Assembly (NCBI GenBank): GCA_052031065.1 | Contig: JBPEXY010000086.1 | Location: 1 to 13,021 of the forward strand | DNA: 13,021 nucleotides | Origin: JBPEXY01 sp052031065 | GTDB lineage: Bacteria; Pseudomonadota; Gammaproteobacteria; Immundisolibacterales; Immundisolibacteraceae | Reading direction: 5' to 3' | Shown here: positions 1 through 7,344 of the stretch, one piece after another | How positions within the stretch are numbered: the stretch's first letter is position 1 | Layout: every line of letters begins with the position of its first letter | Notes under the pieces: model-generated | What the model saw: only the letters and a program-made list of their open reading frames with translations | What the model was told of the DNA's origin: nothing | Databases searched by the model: none | Position numbers and translations under genes: made by a program

Positions 1-96
1 AATCTCTATCTGGTGGCTACGATGGAGTGGTAACCCCCTGTTTAATCAGCGTGACCTGAACCAGCGGATTGGCTAGCGCTTCAGGGGTATATTGGG
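1..96. other. left-edge stretch without an identifiable gene
   Basis: No ATG, GTG or TTG lies on the minus strand here, so no minus-strand gene begins after the VOC gene. On the plus strand all three frames stay open from the window edge and then stop (stops at 31-33, 74-76 and 57-59), so the tail of a convergent plus-strand gene may lie here, but the frame cannot be chosen. A weak inverted repeat (CCTGAA at 55-60 with TTCAGG at 80-85) could act between convergent genes, but it lacks a T-tract. Confidence 0.3.
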
Positions 97-519
97 TTAG
101 CCCGCTGCTGGCGGCCCTTTCAACTCCACCACGTTGCCCTGCGGATCGTTGATATAGATTGACGGGCCATAGCCATCTGCACCGAAGCGGGTTTGAGCCG
201 GCTCGGTGTTGACGCCGTGCTGCTCCAGATAGGCGCGAAGTTCAGACTCGTTGAACGGATCGATTGCCAGACAGAAGTGCTCGACATTACCACCGGGCTG
301 GTCGGGAGACTGGTAGGCAGACTGATCGGCGCCCTGGCTATCCCCGCGCACTGCGGGAATCAGGTCGATCTGCGAGCGACCGGCCCGAAGCTGGATCAAG
401 CCGATCTCTTCAACCTGGCGCTCAATCTGACAACCAAGCAGGTCACGGTAGAAATGGAGCATCGGCTCAAGCTCCACCACCCTGAGTACAATGTGATCAA
501 TGCCGGAAATATTGATCAA
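97..519 (-). CDS. small VOC-superfamily (glyoxalase/dioxygenase-fold) protein
   Basis: The product is a single-domain protein of about 140 residues of the vicinal oxygen chelate fold, the group often labelled 'VOC family virulence protein' or glyoxalase/bleomycin-resistance-like. It opens with GIDHIVLRV and ends with DPQGNVVELKG, the two halves of the paired beta-alpha-beta-beta-beta module. Likely metal ligands are His9, His81 (VEHFCLAI) and Glu132, with Gln43 a possible fourth. The substrate is unknown. A Ser/Gln/Asp-rich stretch at about residues 59-77 looks like a loop insertion between the two modules. I chose the TTG at 519-517: it shares bases with the galE TGA stop (TTGA) and puts the conserved GIDHIV near the N-terminus. 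An ATG at 570 would add 17 residues that only retranslate the end of galE in another frame. Overlap with galE suggests translational coupling and expression as the last gene of the prfB-lysS-galE unit. The fold is secure; the function is not. Confidence 0.85.
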   Translation of the reverse strand: MINISGIDHIVLRVVELEPMLHFYRDLLGCQIERQVEEIGLIQLRAGRSQIDLIPAVRGDSQGADQSAYQSPDQPGGNVEHFCLAIDPFNESELRAYLEQHGVNTEPAQTRFGADGYGPSIYINDPQGNVVELKGPPAAG

Positions 520-1583
520 TCGGGATAACCATCGGGGTTGTTGCTCTGCCACCGCCAGGCATCGCGGCACATATCTTCAATATTGAGCTTGGCGCTCCAC
601 TCCAGCTCCTTTGCTGCCAACGCCGGGTCGGCATAACAGGCAGCCACATCGCCAGCCCGCCGATCGACGATTTGATAAGCCACCTTGCGACCGCTCGCCT
701 GTTCGAACGCCGCGACTGCCTGCAGCACACTGTACCCCTTGCCAGTGCCAAGGTTGTAGGTAAACACACCGCTGTTGCCGGGCCGCTGCAGTTTGCGTAG
801 CGCCTGTAGATGGCCGTCGGCCAGATCAACCACATGAATATAGTCGCGCACGCCGGTGCCATCGACAGTGTCGTAATCGCCGCCAAACACCGAGAGCTGG
901 GCCAGCTTGCCGACCGCCACCTGGGAAATGTAGGGCATGAGGTTATTGGGGATACCGTTGGGGTCTTCACCAATGCGTCCGCTGGGGTGCGCGCCCACCG
1001 GGTTGAAATACCGCAACAACACAATAGACCACGGCTGGTGGTCGGCACTATCAGCACCACCCTTTGACGCAAAGCCATCGGCGACAACAAAATCGCGCAG
1101 CATCTCTTCAATATGCAGCTTGGAACGACCATAGGGGTTGGTGGCGGAGAGCGGGAAATCCTCGCTGATCGGCACACTGGCGGGGTCGCCATAAACAGTA
1201 GCCGATGAGCTGAAAACCATTTTCTTCACACCGTGGGCTACCATCGCCTCGCAAAGCACCAGAGTCCCGGCGACATTGTTCTGATAGTACCGAATCGGCT
1301 GCTCCACCGACTCGCCCACCGCCTTGAGACCGGCAAAATGGATCACGCTGTCGATCGCGTGTTCGCTAAAAAGCCGATCGAGCAGCGGACGGTCGCCAAT
1401 ATCGCCTTTGACAAATTCGACCGATTGTCCGCTGATCTCCTCGACCCGTCGCAGCGCCTCGGGAGAACTGTTGCTGAGGTTATCCAGCACCACCAGCGAA
1501 TAGCCGGCCTGCAGCAGCTGCACGCAGGTGTGTGAACCGATATAACCGGCCCCGCCGGTGACCAGTACCTTGCCGTTTGCCAT
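516..1583 (-). CDS. galE: UDP-glucose 4-epimerase
   Basis: The enzyme interconverts UDP-glucose and UDP-galactose with tightly bound NAD+, feeding galactose use and the supply of sugars for LPS and other surface glycans; it is cytoplasmic. It is an extended short-chain dehydrogenase. The N-terminal Rossmann motif GGAGYIGSH is at residues 10-18, the catalytic region FSSSATVYG is at 124-132, and the Tyr/Lys pair YGRSK is at 151-155. The sugar-binding stretch LRYFNPVGAHPSG and the later GVRDYIHVVDLADGH are typical of GalE. At 355 residues it is longer than E. coli GalE (338); part of the excess is an Ala/Gly/Asp/Ser-rich insertion at about 168-182, just before LRYFNPVGAHPSG. The start is ATG at 1583-1581 with AAAGG 9 nt upstream; a TTG directly before it would add one residue. 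It follows lysS by 62 nt and overlaps the VOC gene by 4 nt. Identification is firm; related 4-epimerases acting on N-acetylated UDP-sugars are the main alternative. Confidence 0.95.
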   Translation of the reverse strand: MANGKVLVTGGAGYIGSHTCVQLLQAGYSLVVLDNLSNSSPEALRRVEEISGQSVEFVKGDIGDRPLLDRLFSEHAIDSVIHFAGLKAVGESVEQPIRYYQNNVAGTLVLCEAMVAHGVKKMVFSSSATVYGDPASVPISEDFPLSATNPYGRSKLHIEEMLRDFVVADGFASKGGADSADHQPWSIVLLRYFNPVGAHPSGRIGEDPNGIPNNLMPYISQVAVGKLAQLSVFGGDYDTVDGTGVRDYIHVVDLADGHLQALRKLQRPGNSGVFTYNLGTGKGYSVLQAVAAFEQASGRKVAYQIVDRRAGDVAACYADPALAAKELEWSAKLNIEDMCRDAWRWQSNNPDGYPD

Positions 1584-1592
1584 CAACGTTAA

Positions 1593-1597
1593 CCTTT
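1593..1597 (-). promoter_or_regulatory. ribosome binding site of galE
   Basis: AAAGG on the minus strand lies 9 nt upstream of ATG 1583-1581 and supports that start. It sits only a few bases beyond the inverted repeat at 1607-1661, so folding of that repeat could affect ribosome access. Confidence 0.55.
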
Positions 1598-1606
1598 AAG
1601 TCAGGT

Positions 1607-1661
1607 GCGGCCGGATTACACAAGAATGTATCGATGAAGTCCTGGTCAGGACTCCGGCCGC
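1607..1661 (-). repeat. nested inverted repeat across the lysS stop codon and lysS-galE spacer
   Basis: A perfect 9-bp inverted repeat (GCGGCCGGA at 1607-1615, TCCGGCCGC at 1653-1661) encloses 37 bases. Inside lie a second perfect stem (GTCCTG at 1639-1644, CAGGAC at 1647-1652), directly stacked on the outer arm, and a short TACA/TGTA pair (1617-1620 and 1627-1630). In the minus-strand transcript this predicts a three-way-junction-like fold. Its 5' arm covers the last sense codons of lysS and the inner stem contains the lysS TGA. No T-tract follows on the minus strand, so it does not look like a factor-independent terminator. A role in mRNA processing, stability or tuning of galE expression is inference. 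Confidence 0.6.
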
Positions 1662-3178
1662 ATGTGCGGAAACAGAATCACATCGCGAATCGAAGGTGAA
1701 TCGGTGAGCAGCATCACCAGCCGATCGATGCCGATGCCCTCGCCAGCGGTGGGTGGCAATCCATACTCCAGCGCGCGAATGTAGTCGGCGTCGTAATACA
1801 TTGCTTCGTGGTCGCCGGACTCCTTGCGTTCCACCTGGGCACGGAACCGATCTGCCTGATCCTCGGCATCGTTAAGCTCGGAAAAACCGTTGGCAATCTC
1901 GCGACCACCGATAATCAATTCAAAGCGGTCTGTCACCTCCGGGTTGTCGTCGTTGCGCCGCGCCAGCGGTGAAACCTCGGTGGGGAATTCAGTAATGAAA
2001 GTGGGCTGCCGCAGGTTGGATTCGGCGGTTTTTTCATAGATTTCGAGCAGAATCTTGCCCTTACCGTCACCCGGCTCCACCGGTACACCCAGTTTTTCTG
2101 CCAGCGCGGTCAGGCTGTCGATATTGCGCAGCTGCTCAAGGGTCACCCCATCATTGAATGCCAACACGGCTTCTTCGACGGTATACCTCTGGAACGGCGC
2201 ATTGAAACTGAGCTGCTCACCCTGATAGGTGATGGTGTCACCGCCACAAAGTTTGCTCACCATACCGCTGAGCAGCGCTTCGGTTTTGTCCATCAGTTCG
2301 TTGTAATCAGCATACGCCTGATAAAACTCGAGCATGGTAAATTCGGGGTTGTGGCGGGTGCTGAGCCCTTCGTTACGGAAGCTGCGGTTGATTTCGTATA
2401 CCCGTTCCATTCCGCCGACTACCAGCCGTTTCAGGTAAAGCTCCGGCGCGATACGCAGAAACAGCTGCATGTTCAACGCATTGTGGTGGGTCTCGAAGGG
2501 CCGGGCGATGGCGCCGCCGGGGATCGGCTGCATCATCGGCGTTTCCACTTCGACAAAGTCGTCAGCGTCCAGGAAACGGCGGATCTCCGCAATCACCTGA
2601 CTACGCAGGCGAAAAGTATCACGGCTCTGTTGGCTGACAATCAGGTCAACATAGCGCTGGCGGTATTTGACCTCCTGATCCTGCAGACCGTGAAATTTCT
2701 CCGGCAACGGCCGCAGCGCCTTAACCAGCAGTTCAATGTGACTGACGCGAATGGTCAGCTCACCGGTTTTGGTGCGAAACAGAGTCCCCTCAACGGCGAC
2801 AATATCGCCGATATCCCACTTTTTGAACTGGCTGTTATAAAACCCCTCTGGCAGCACATCACGCTGCACATAGACCTGCATACGGCCACTCATGTCCTGC
2901 AGATGGGCAAAACTGGCCTTGCCCATGATGCGCCGGGTCATCATCCGCCCGGCTGCCTTGACCGTGACCGGCTCAGCCTCCAGCGCTTCGCCATCGGCCT
3001 CGGCGTAGTCGCTGAGCAGATCAGCAAACAGGTGCTGACGACGAAATTGGTTGGGGTGGGCGTTACCCTGCTCACGCAACGCATGTAGCTTGGCGCGTCG
3101 CTGGGCAATCTGTTCGTTCTCGTCTTCGACTGCCTGCATCGGGTTGTTGTCCGCAGAAGTCTGCTGATCTTCACTCAT
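1646..3178 (-). CDS. lysS: lysyl-tRNA synthetase, class II
   Basis: The enzyme charges tRNA-Lys with lysine using ATP and is a cytoplasmic homodimer. The 510-residue length fits bacterial class II LysRS. After a charged N-terminal helix (about 15-40) comes the OB-fold anticodon-binding domain (about 70-155). The catalytic core includes the motif 1 region FVEVETPMM (208-216), then PIPGGAIARPF, LYLKRLVVGG, motif 2 FRNEGLSTRHNPEFTMLEF (267-285) and the C-terminal motif 3 GEGIGIDRLVMLL (from 479). No key residue appears missing. The start is ATG 3178-3176; a GGAAA-type purine stretch lies upstream. The gene follows prfB by 69 nt with no terminator in the gap, the same prfB-lysS order as in E. coli, so both are probably co-transcribed. 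galE lies downstream after the structured spacer. Confidence 0.98.
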   Translation of the reverse strand: MSEDQQTSADNNPMQAVEDENEQIAQRRAKLHALREQGNAHPNQFRRQHLFADLLSDYAEADGEALEAEPVTVKAAGRMMTRRIMGKASFAHLQDMSGRMQVYVQRDVLPEGFYNSQFKKWDIGDIVAVEGTLFRTKTGELTIRVSHIELLVKALRPLPEKFHGLQDQEVKYRQRYVDLIVSQQSRDTFRLRSQVIAEIRRFLDADDFVEVETPMMQPIPGGAIARPFETHHNALNMQLFLRIAPELYLKRLVVGGMERVYEINRSFRNEGLSTRHNPEFTMLEFYQAYADYNELMDKTEALLSGMVSKLCGGDTITYQGEQLSFNAPFQRYTVEEAVLAFNDGVTLEQLRNIDSLTALAEKLGVPVEPGDGKGKILLEIYEKTAESNLRQPTFITEFPTEVSPLARRNDDNPEVTDRFELIIGGREIANGFSELNDAEDQADRFRAQVERKESGDHEAMYYDADYIRALEYGLPPTAGEGIGIDRLVMLLTDSPSIRDVILFPHMRPES

Positions 3179-3247
3179 CCGGAATTTCCAATATCGCTGT
3201 GTTTGGGTATGTTGCCGTTGCCTGCTCAGAACCCGCTGTTTTTTGAA

Positions 3248-4352
3248 TTAGAGTCCACTCTTCAGGCTCGCCTCAATGAACTGATCGAGGTCGCCATCGA
3301 GGACCGCCTGGGTGTTGCCTGTCTCGACGTTGGTGCGCAGATCCTTGATCCGCGACTGGTCGAGCACATAGCTACGGATCTGACTGCCCCAGGAGATGTC
3401 CGCCTTGGCATCTTCTGCTGCCTGCGACTCTTCCTGACGTTTGCTGAGCTCCAGCTCGTAGAGGCGGGCGCGAAGCATTTTCATCGCTGCGGCGCGATTT
3501 TTGTGCTGCGAGCGGTCGCTCTGACACTGCACCACCACGCCGGTGGGCGTGTGGGTGATACGAATCGCGGAGTCGGTTTTGTTAACGTGCTGACCGCCGG
3601 CACCGCTGGCACGGTAGGTGTCGACCCGCAGATCGGCCGGATTGATGTCGACCTCGACGTTGTCGTCGATTTCCGGATAGACAAACACCGAAGCAAACGA
3701 GGTGTGGCGCCGGGCACCGGAATCGAAAGGCGACTTTCGTACCAGCCGGTGGACACCGGTTTCGGTACGCAGATAGCCGTAAGCATAGGGCGATTTGAAA
3801 TGAACGGTGGCACTTTTAATGCCGGCGACCTCGCCATCGGAAACCTCGGTCAACTCAACGTCGAAGCCCTTTTTCTCACCCCAGCGCAGATACATCCGCA
3901 GCAGCATGTTGGCCCAGTCCTGCGCTTCGGTACCGCCAGAACCGGCCTGGATATCGAGAAAAGCGTGGTTTTCATCGTTGTCGCCGGAGAACATACGGCG
4001 GAATTCGAGCTTTGCCAGCTGCGCTTCCAGCTGGTCGACATCACGCTCCACCTCGTCGAGGGTGTCCTGATCGCCCTCTTCGCTGGCCAGTTCCAGCAGA
4101 TCGACACTATCCGCCACTCCCTGCTCCAGAGTGTTCAGGGTGTCGACCACCTGTTCCAGTGCGGCCCGTTCGCGGTTGAGGTTCTGCGCCCGTTCCTGAT
4201 CGTTCCAGACGTCAGGGTCTTCCAGTTCGCGGAGGACTTCTACCAGCCGCTCTGATTTGGTTTCGTAGTCAAAGGTACCCCCTAAGCACGTCGCTGCGCG
4301 CTTTCATATCATCCAGATGTTGCTTGAGCGGATTGATCTCGAGATCGGTCAC
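3248..4352 (-). CDS. prfB: peptide chain release factor 2, made by programmed +1 frameshift
   Basis: RF2 recognises UGA and UAA stop codons in the ribosomal A site and triggers peptide release. The full product is about 367 residues, read as join(4352..4272, 4270..3248) on the minus strand; E. coli RF2 has 365. The first frame begins at GTG 4352-4350 (V-T-D-L-E-I-N-P) with AAGGA 8 nt upstream, runs 27 codons and meets an in-frame UGA at 4271-4269. After a +1 shift it continues D-Y-E-T-K. The codon-recognition tripeptide SPF is at about 207-209 and the peptidyl-hydrolysis motif GGQ at 252-254, each two residues beyond its E. coli position. The residue four before the GGQ is Ala (RASGAGGQ), as in most bacteria, not the Thr of E. 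coli K-12. Synthesis is autoregulated: low RF2 favours the shift at UGA. lysS follows in the same direction. Confidence 0.97.
4268..4283 (-). promoter_or_regulatory. prfB programmed +1 frameshift site
   Basis: The minus strand reads AGGGGG-TAC-CTT-TGA-C. The AGGGGG (4283-4278) is an internal Shine-Dalgarno-like sequence 3 nt before the slippery CTT codon, which is followed by the in-frame UGA and a C. This is the canonical RF2 arrangement, differing from E. coli only at the third base of the spacer codon (TAC for TAT). The ribosome slips from CUU to UUU and continues at GAC. The identity of the reading frames on both sides with RF2 makes this certain in practice. Confidence 0.97.
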
Positions 4353-4360
4353 TGCAGGGG

Positions 4361-4365
4361 TCCTT
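4361..4365 (-). promoter_or_regulatory. ribosome binding site deciding the prfB GTG start
   Basis: AAGGA on the minus strand lies 8 nt upstream of GTG 4352-4350. No ATG in this frame precedes the frameshift site at a suitable place: the only in-frame ATG is at codon 16, which would remove the conserved L-E-I-N-P start of RF2. Confidence 0.75.
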
Positions 4366-4431
4366 GGGTTTTGAGTCCGTTTATGTTGTTGCGCTGACCG
4401 GTGCCGTTACAGCACTGGCAATGGGGCCGAA

Positions 4432-4460
4432 ATCATACACTGCGAAGGTGCTCTAATCCA
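4432..4460 (-). promoter_or_regulatory. probable sigma70-type promoter of prfB-lysS-galE
   Basis: The minus strand has TATGAT (4437-4432), five of six matches to the -10 consensus, with TGGATT (4460-4455) 17 nt upstream as a weak -35. Transcription would start near 4425 and give a leader of about 75 nt before prfB. The leader can form a small hairpin (GTGC/GCAC arms around 4401-4415). The position in the 157-nt gap between recJ and prfB fits an operon promoter; the -35 is poor, so this is tentative. Confidence 0.45.
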
Positions 4461-4509
4461 GTTGGGACAAGGCTTTGCGGCGGCCTTTTGCCGGCTGACA
4501 ATCGGCTGA

Positions 4510-6252
4510 TTAGCAGTTCTGCTGCTGAATTTCCGGTTGATCCACGTAGATTCGCTCGATCAGCAACTCAGCACTGTTATTTCCATTCCAGCTGTTGATC
4601 TGCGGCTGATATAGCAGGTGCAGCCGTTGCTCTGGCTGCAGATCAAACTGGTCAGCAACGCCAAAGGCGATAGCTTTCACCTGCCGGTTACTATCCGGCC
4701 AGCGCAACACCATCTGCAGGTGGTTGTCCCCTACCAGGCGAGAAGAGACCAGTTGGAACTGGCCATCAAACCGGGGCGAATCAAACCCGTTACCCCATGG
4801 GCCAGCGTCGCGAATACTGAGCGCCAGCGGCAGTCCAAACTGCTGGCCAGTTAGCTCACCATCGCTCAGATAACTTTCGCCCGGCTGGACACCACCGAGA
4901 ACCTCTCCAACCTGCTGGTCGAACAGCTGGCGGAAAAGATCAAATTTTTCCGCTGCAATGGTCAACCCGGCTGCCATGGCGTGACCGCCAAAACTGATTA
5001 ACAGTCCAGGGTGGGAAACATCAAGGTTGGCGAGTTGATCACGAATGTGTACGCCATCGATAGAACGGGCAGAACCTTTGAGTCGATCCTTATCAGCAGG
5101 GGCAAAAGCGATAACCGGTCGATGCAGGCGGTTTTTCACTCGCGAGGCAAGAATGCCAATCACTCCCTGATGCCACTGTGGATGAAAAAGTGCCTCGCCG
5201 AAACGGGCAGACTGTTGGTCAAGCAACATCTCATCCATCAACTCGAAAGCCTGCTGCTGCATCTCATTCTCGATCTCGCGGCGTTCACGGTTCAGGGAAT
5301 CGAGAGCAGTGGCCAGTTGCTGCGCCGATGTTTCGGTAGTCGCTAGCAGGCACTCGATACCGGTCGCCATATCATCAAGGCGACCGGCGGCATTGAGGCG
5401 TGGGCCAACCGCAAAGCCGAGGTCCGCCGCAATCAGGGTGCGATAATCGCGCCCGCCAATTTTGATCAGCGCCAGCACACCCGGCTGCGCCCGCCCGGCG
5501 CGAATGCGCGCCAGCCCCTGGGAGACCAGAATACGGTTGTTGTGATCAAGCTGAGCCATGTCGGCGACGGTTCCCAGGGCCACCAGGTCGAGCCATTGAG
5601 CCATGTTCGGCAGCTCATCACGACCGAGCGATTGGAACCGGCTGCGCAGAGCGAGAAGCAGATAATAGGCAACCCCCACTCCTGCCAGCGCTTTACTAGG
5701 GAAACCGCATTCAGTCAGATTGGGATCGATGATCGCGTCAGCCTCTGGCAGCTGTGCGGGCGGCAGATGATGGTCGGTAACCAGCACCTGCATTCCCAAA
5801 CTTTTGGCACGGGCAACGCCGGCAATGCTGGAGATACCGTTATCGACGGTAATCAGCAGTTGGCAGCCTTTGGCCACGGCCTGATCGGCAATTTCCGGTG
5901 TCAGGCCATAACCGTGCTCAAACCGGTTGGGGACCAGGTAATCGATATTGTGGAAACCAAAGGCGCGCAAGCCCCTGACCAGCAGCGCGCAACTGGTGGC
6001 GCCGTCGGCGTCAAAATCGGCGACCACAACAATGGCTGACTGCTGTTCGTAGGCGTGCAGCAATAGATCAACTGCCTGCTCCATGCCAGCCATTTCCGCT
6101 GGCCTCGCCAATGCCTGCAGGCGGTAATCCAGATGCGCTGGAGAAATTCGGCGGGCTGCATAGAGCCTGGCGATTAACGGTGACAATTTCGATTCACCAG
6201 CCGCCAGCAGCGCTGCGCTAAGCTCCGGATCGGTATGGCGGCGAATAATCAT
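4510..6252 (-). CDS. recJ: single-stranded-DNA-specific exonuclease RecJ
   Basis: RecJ degrades single-stranded DNA 5' to 3' in RecF-pathway recombination, base excision repair and mismatch excision. The 580-residue length is close to the 577 of E. coli. The DHH-phosphoesterase motifs are intact: VVADFDADGATS (76-87), ITVDNGIS (134-141), VTDHH (158-162) and ALGTVADM (225-232), which supply the metal-binding aspartates and histidines. GPRLNAAGRL (283-292) follows. The DHHA1 half carries WHQGVIGILASR (360-371), KGSARS (392-397) and FGGHAMAAG (421-429), then a C-terminal OB-type domain. The start is ATG 6252-6250, 3 nt after the stop of the COG4255 gene; GGAAA lies about 10-12 nt upstream. The tight spacing makes translational coupling likely. 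prfB lies downstream behind its own promoter-like sequence. No sign of truncation. Confidence 0.98.
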   Translation of the reverse strand: MIIRRHTDPELSAALLAAGESKLSPLIARLYAARRISPAHLDYRLQALARPAEMAGMEQAVDLLLHAYEQQSAIVVVADFDADGATSCALLVRGLRAFGFHNIDYLVPNRFEHGYGLTPEIADQAVAKGCQLLITVDNGISSIAGVARAKSLGMQVLVTDHHLPPAQLPEADAIIDPNLTECGFPSKALAGVGVAYYLLLALRSRFQSLGRDELPNMAQWLDLVALGTVADMAQLDHNNRILVSQGLARIRAGRAQPGVLALIKIGGRDYRTLIAADLGFAVGPRLNAAGRLDDMATGIECLLATTETSAQQLATALDSLNRERREIENEMQQQAFELMDEMLLDQQSARFGEALFHPQWHQGVIGILASRVKNRLHRPVIAFAPADKDRLKGSARSIDGVHIRDQLANLDVSHPGLLISFGGHAMAAGLTIAAEKFDLFRQLFDQQVGEVLGGVQPGESYLSDGELTGQQFGLPLALSIRDAGPWGNGFDSPRFDGQFQLVSSRLVGDNHLQMVLRWPDSNRQVKAIAFGVADQFDLQPEQRLHLLYQPQINSWNGNNSAELLIERIYVDQPEIQQQNC

Positions 6253-6255
6253 CGA

Positions 6256-7275
6256 CTATCGCTTTCCGGCGAGCAATTGCTGAAATCGGGCTAATCCCTG
6301 TTTCCACCAACTGAAATCGGACCGCCGCCAGCTCTGCAGTGCCCAACCATCCGCCGATACCGAAAACAGGTTGATCGTTTTAATACCGTTACCCAGCAGC
6401 GGTTGCAGGTGCTGGCACCAGTGGTAGATCGCTTCCGGGTCGGGTAACTGCTCCCCGCCGAGCCGTGCCAGGTCGATCAGGATATGAGCTTCGTCGTGGC
6501 TGGCTTTTCCAGCGGACGCAGCCATCCGGGCAAGCGACTCCGCCACCTGATCCAGCAGGGGAATCGGTTGAGACTCAATATTGCGATGAGCGGCGACGGT
6601 TGCCGCCCAGCCATCATCAGCCAGAACGGTAGTCACTGGCGGCAGCGAAGGCAGATTGACCTGCTCGCTATCGAGATTCATATCCCAGACCCAGAGGCTG
6701 TTGATTGGGTACTGGTCACCTGCTTCACGGGCCTGGTTGATCGGTTCACTGAACAGCACCATCTGCAGCTCGTTAAGCCAGCGTTCCAGTTTCAGCCCGT
6801 CATTTCCCTTGACCTGGTAAGCCCGGGCTGAGCCGCCAACTACGCCATCAATGGGTACAGTGACAATATCGAGGGGCTGATTGGGTATCAGATACCATCG
6901 ATGGGCGGCTCCCAGTTGTAAGGTGAAATCGTCGCTGAAGTGGAGATTAACCGCATTCACCAACTGCTCTGCCTCCGCTAGCGAAAGCTGTGCCAGTTGA
7001 CCGGGCATCACGATTAACTGGTCCCGGTCTGGAATCAGCGTCACCGGGTCTGAGCGCCAGCGCTGCGGCACCGCCGACAAGCCATCGGCCTGTGCGGTCA
7101 GTGCGGCGACCGACGCCTGCGAAGACAATCCAAGCAGCGCCGCAATCAAACTGCTCCCCGCCCTGCCAGCTGACAGGGATTGCTGCGACATTAGCGGCCT
7201 GGCCGGCCACTCGCGGGGCAACAGTGGCTGTCTGGAAGGAGCAACGGGAGCGAGAAGGGAGACGACAACTGTCAT
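6256..7275 (-). CDS. COG4255-type (phosphoglycerate-mutase-like/RpfE-type) protein, function unknown
   Basis: The 339-residue product matches my memory of a conserved family (COG4255) often annotated as 'regulatory protein RpfE type' or 'cofactor-independent phosphoglycerate mutase-like' and often found beside recJ. Recognisable family features are DPVTLIPDRDQLIV (76-89), a HRWYL segment (125-129), and the signature WLNELQMVL...PIN..REA....PINSLWVW at 166-197. No signal peptide is evident; the N-terminal VVVSLLAP resembles the first strand of the mutase-like fold. I cannot point to a complete set of metal-binding or catalytic residues, so mutase activity should not be assumed. The start is ATG 7275-7273, with no Shine-Dalgarno sequence but TACAAT 8 nt upstream, which may mean a leaderless mRNA. 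It ends 3 nt before recJ, so it is probably co-transcribed and coupled with it. Confidence is high that this is a gene, moderate for the family, and nil for a molecular function. Confidence 0.85.
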   Translation of the reverse strand: MTVVVSLLAPVAPSRQPLLPREWPARPLMSQQSLSAGRAGSSLIAALLGLSSQASVAALTAQADGLSAVPQRWRSDPVTLIPDRDQLIVMPGQLAQLSLAEAEQLVNAVNLHFSDDFTLQLGAAHRWYLIPNQPLDIVTVPIDGVVGGSARAYQVKGNDGLKLERWLNELQMVLFSEPINQAREAGDQYPINSLWVWDMNLDSEQVNLPSLPPVTTVLADDGWAATVAAHRNIESQPIPLLDQVAESLARMAASAGKASHDEAHILIDLARLGGEQLPDPEAIYHWCQHLQPLLGNGIKTINLFSVSADGWALQSWRRSDFSWWKQGLARFQQLLAGKR

Positions 7276-7283
7276 AACCGCAA

Positions 7284-7289
7284 ATTGTA
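7284..7289 (-). promoter_or_regulatory. possible -10 element for the COG4255-recJ pair
   Basis: TACAAT on the minus strand (five of six matches to TATAAT) lies in the 69-nt gap after mutL and ends 8 nt before ATG 7275. No convincing -35 is seen 16-18 nt upstream. If used, the transcript would begin at or within a few bases of the ATG, consistent with the absence of a ribosome binding site. Tentative. Confidence 0.35.
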
Positions 7290-7344
7290 GCCCAGCCAGA
7301 GCTTTAAACCGGTGCTGGAAAAAAGATGCAGTTGTACGACAGTG

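Noticed and set aside
1607..1661. lysS-galE inverted repeat as an intrinsic terminator
   Set aside because: No run of T follows the stem in the direction of transcription, and galE continues in the same direction with its own ribosome site close by.
2351..3088. 245-codon plus-strand open frame opposite lysS
   Set aside because: It is a shadow of lysS codons, with no family resemblance and no promoter or ribosome site of its own.
3203..4255. 350-codon open frame on the plus strand opposite prfB
   Set aside because: It is antisense to an unmistakable RF2, shows no recognisable domain, and long antisense frames are expected in GC-rich coding DNA.
4269..4271. Internal UGA as a sign that prfB is a pseudogene
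   Set aside because: The stop sits in the canonical RF2 frameshift context and both flanking frames encode conserved RF2.
4469..4489. Hairpin AAGGC/GCCTT as a terminator after recJ
   Set aside because: It has a 5-bp stem with a 9-nt loop and no T-tract on the minus strand. The short T-run exists only on the plus strand, where no gene ends.
4401..4598. Small plus-strand open frame in the recJ-prfB gap
   Set aside because: It runs into the recJ 3' end in antisense and has no ribosome site or conserved feature. The gap is better explained by the prfB promoter and leader.
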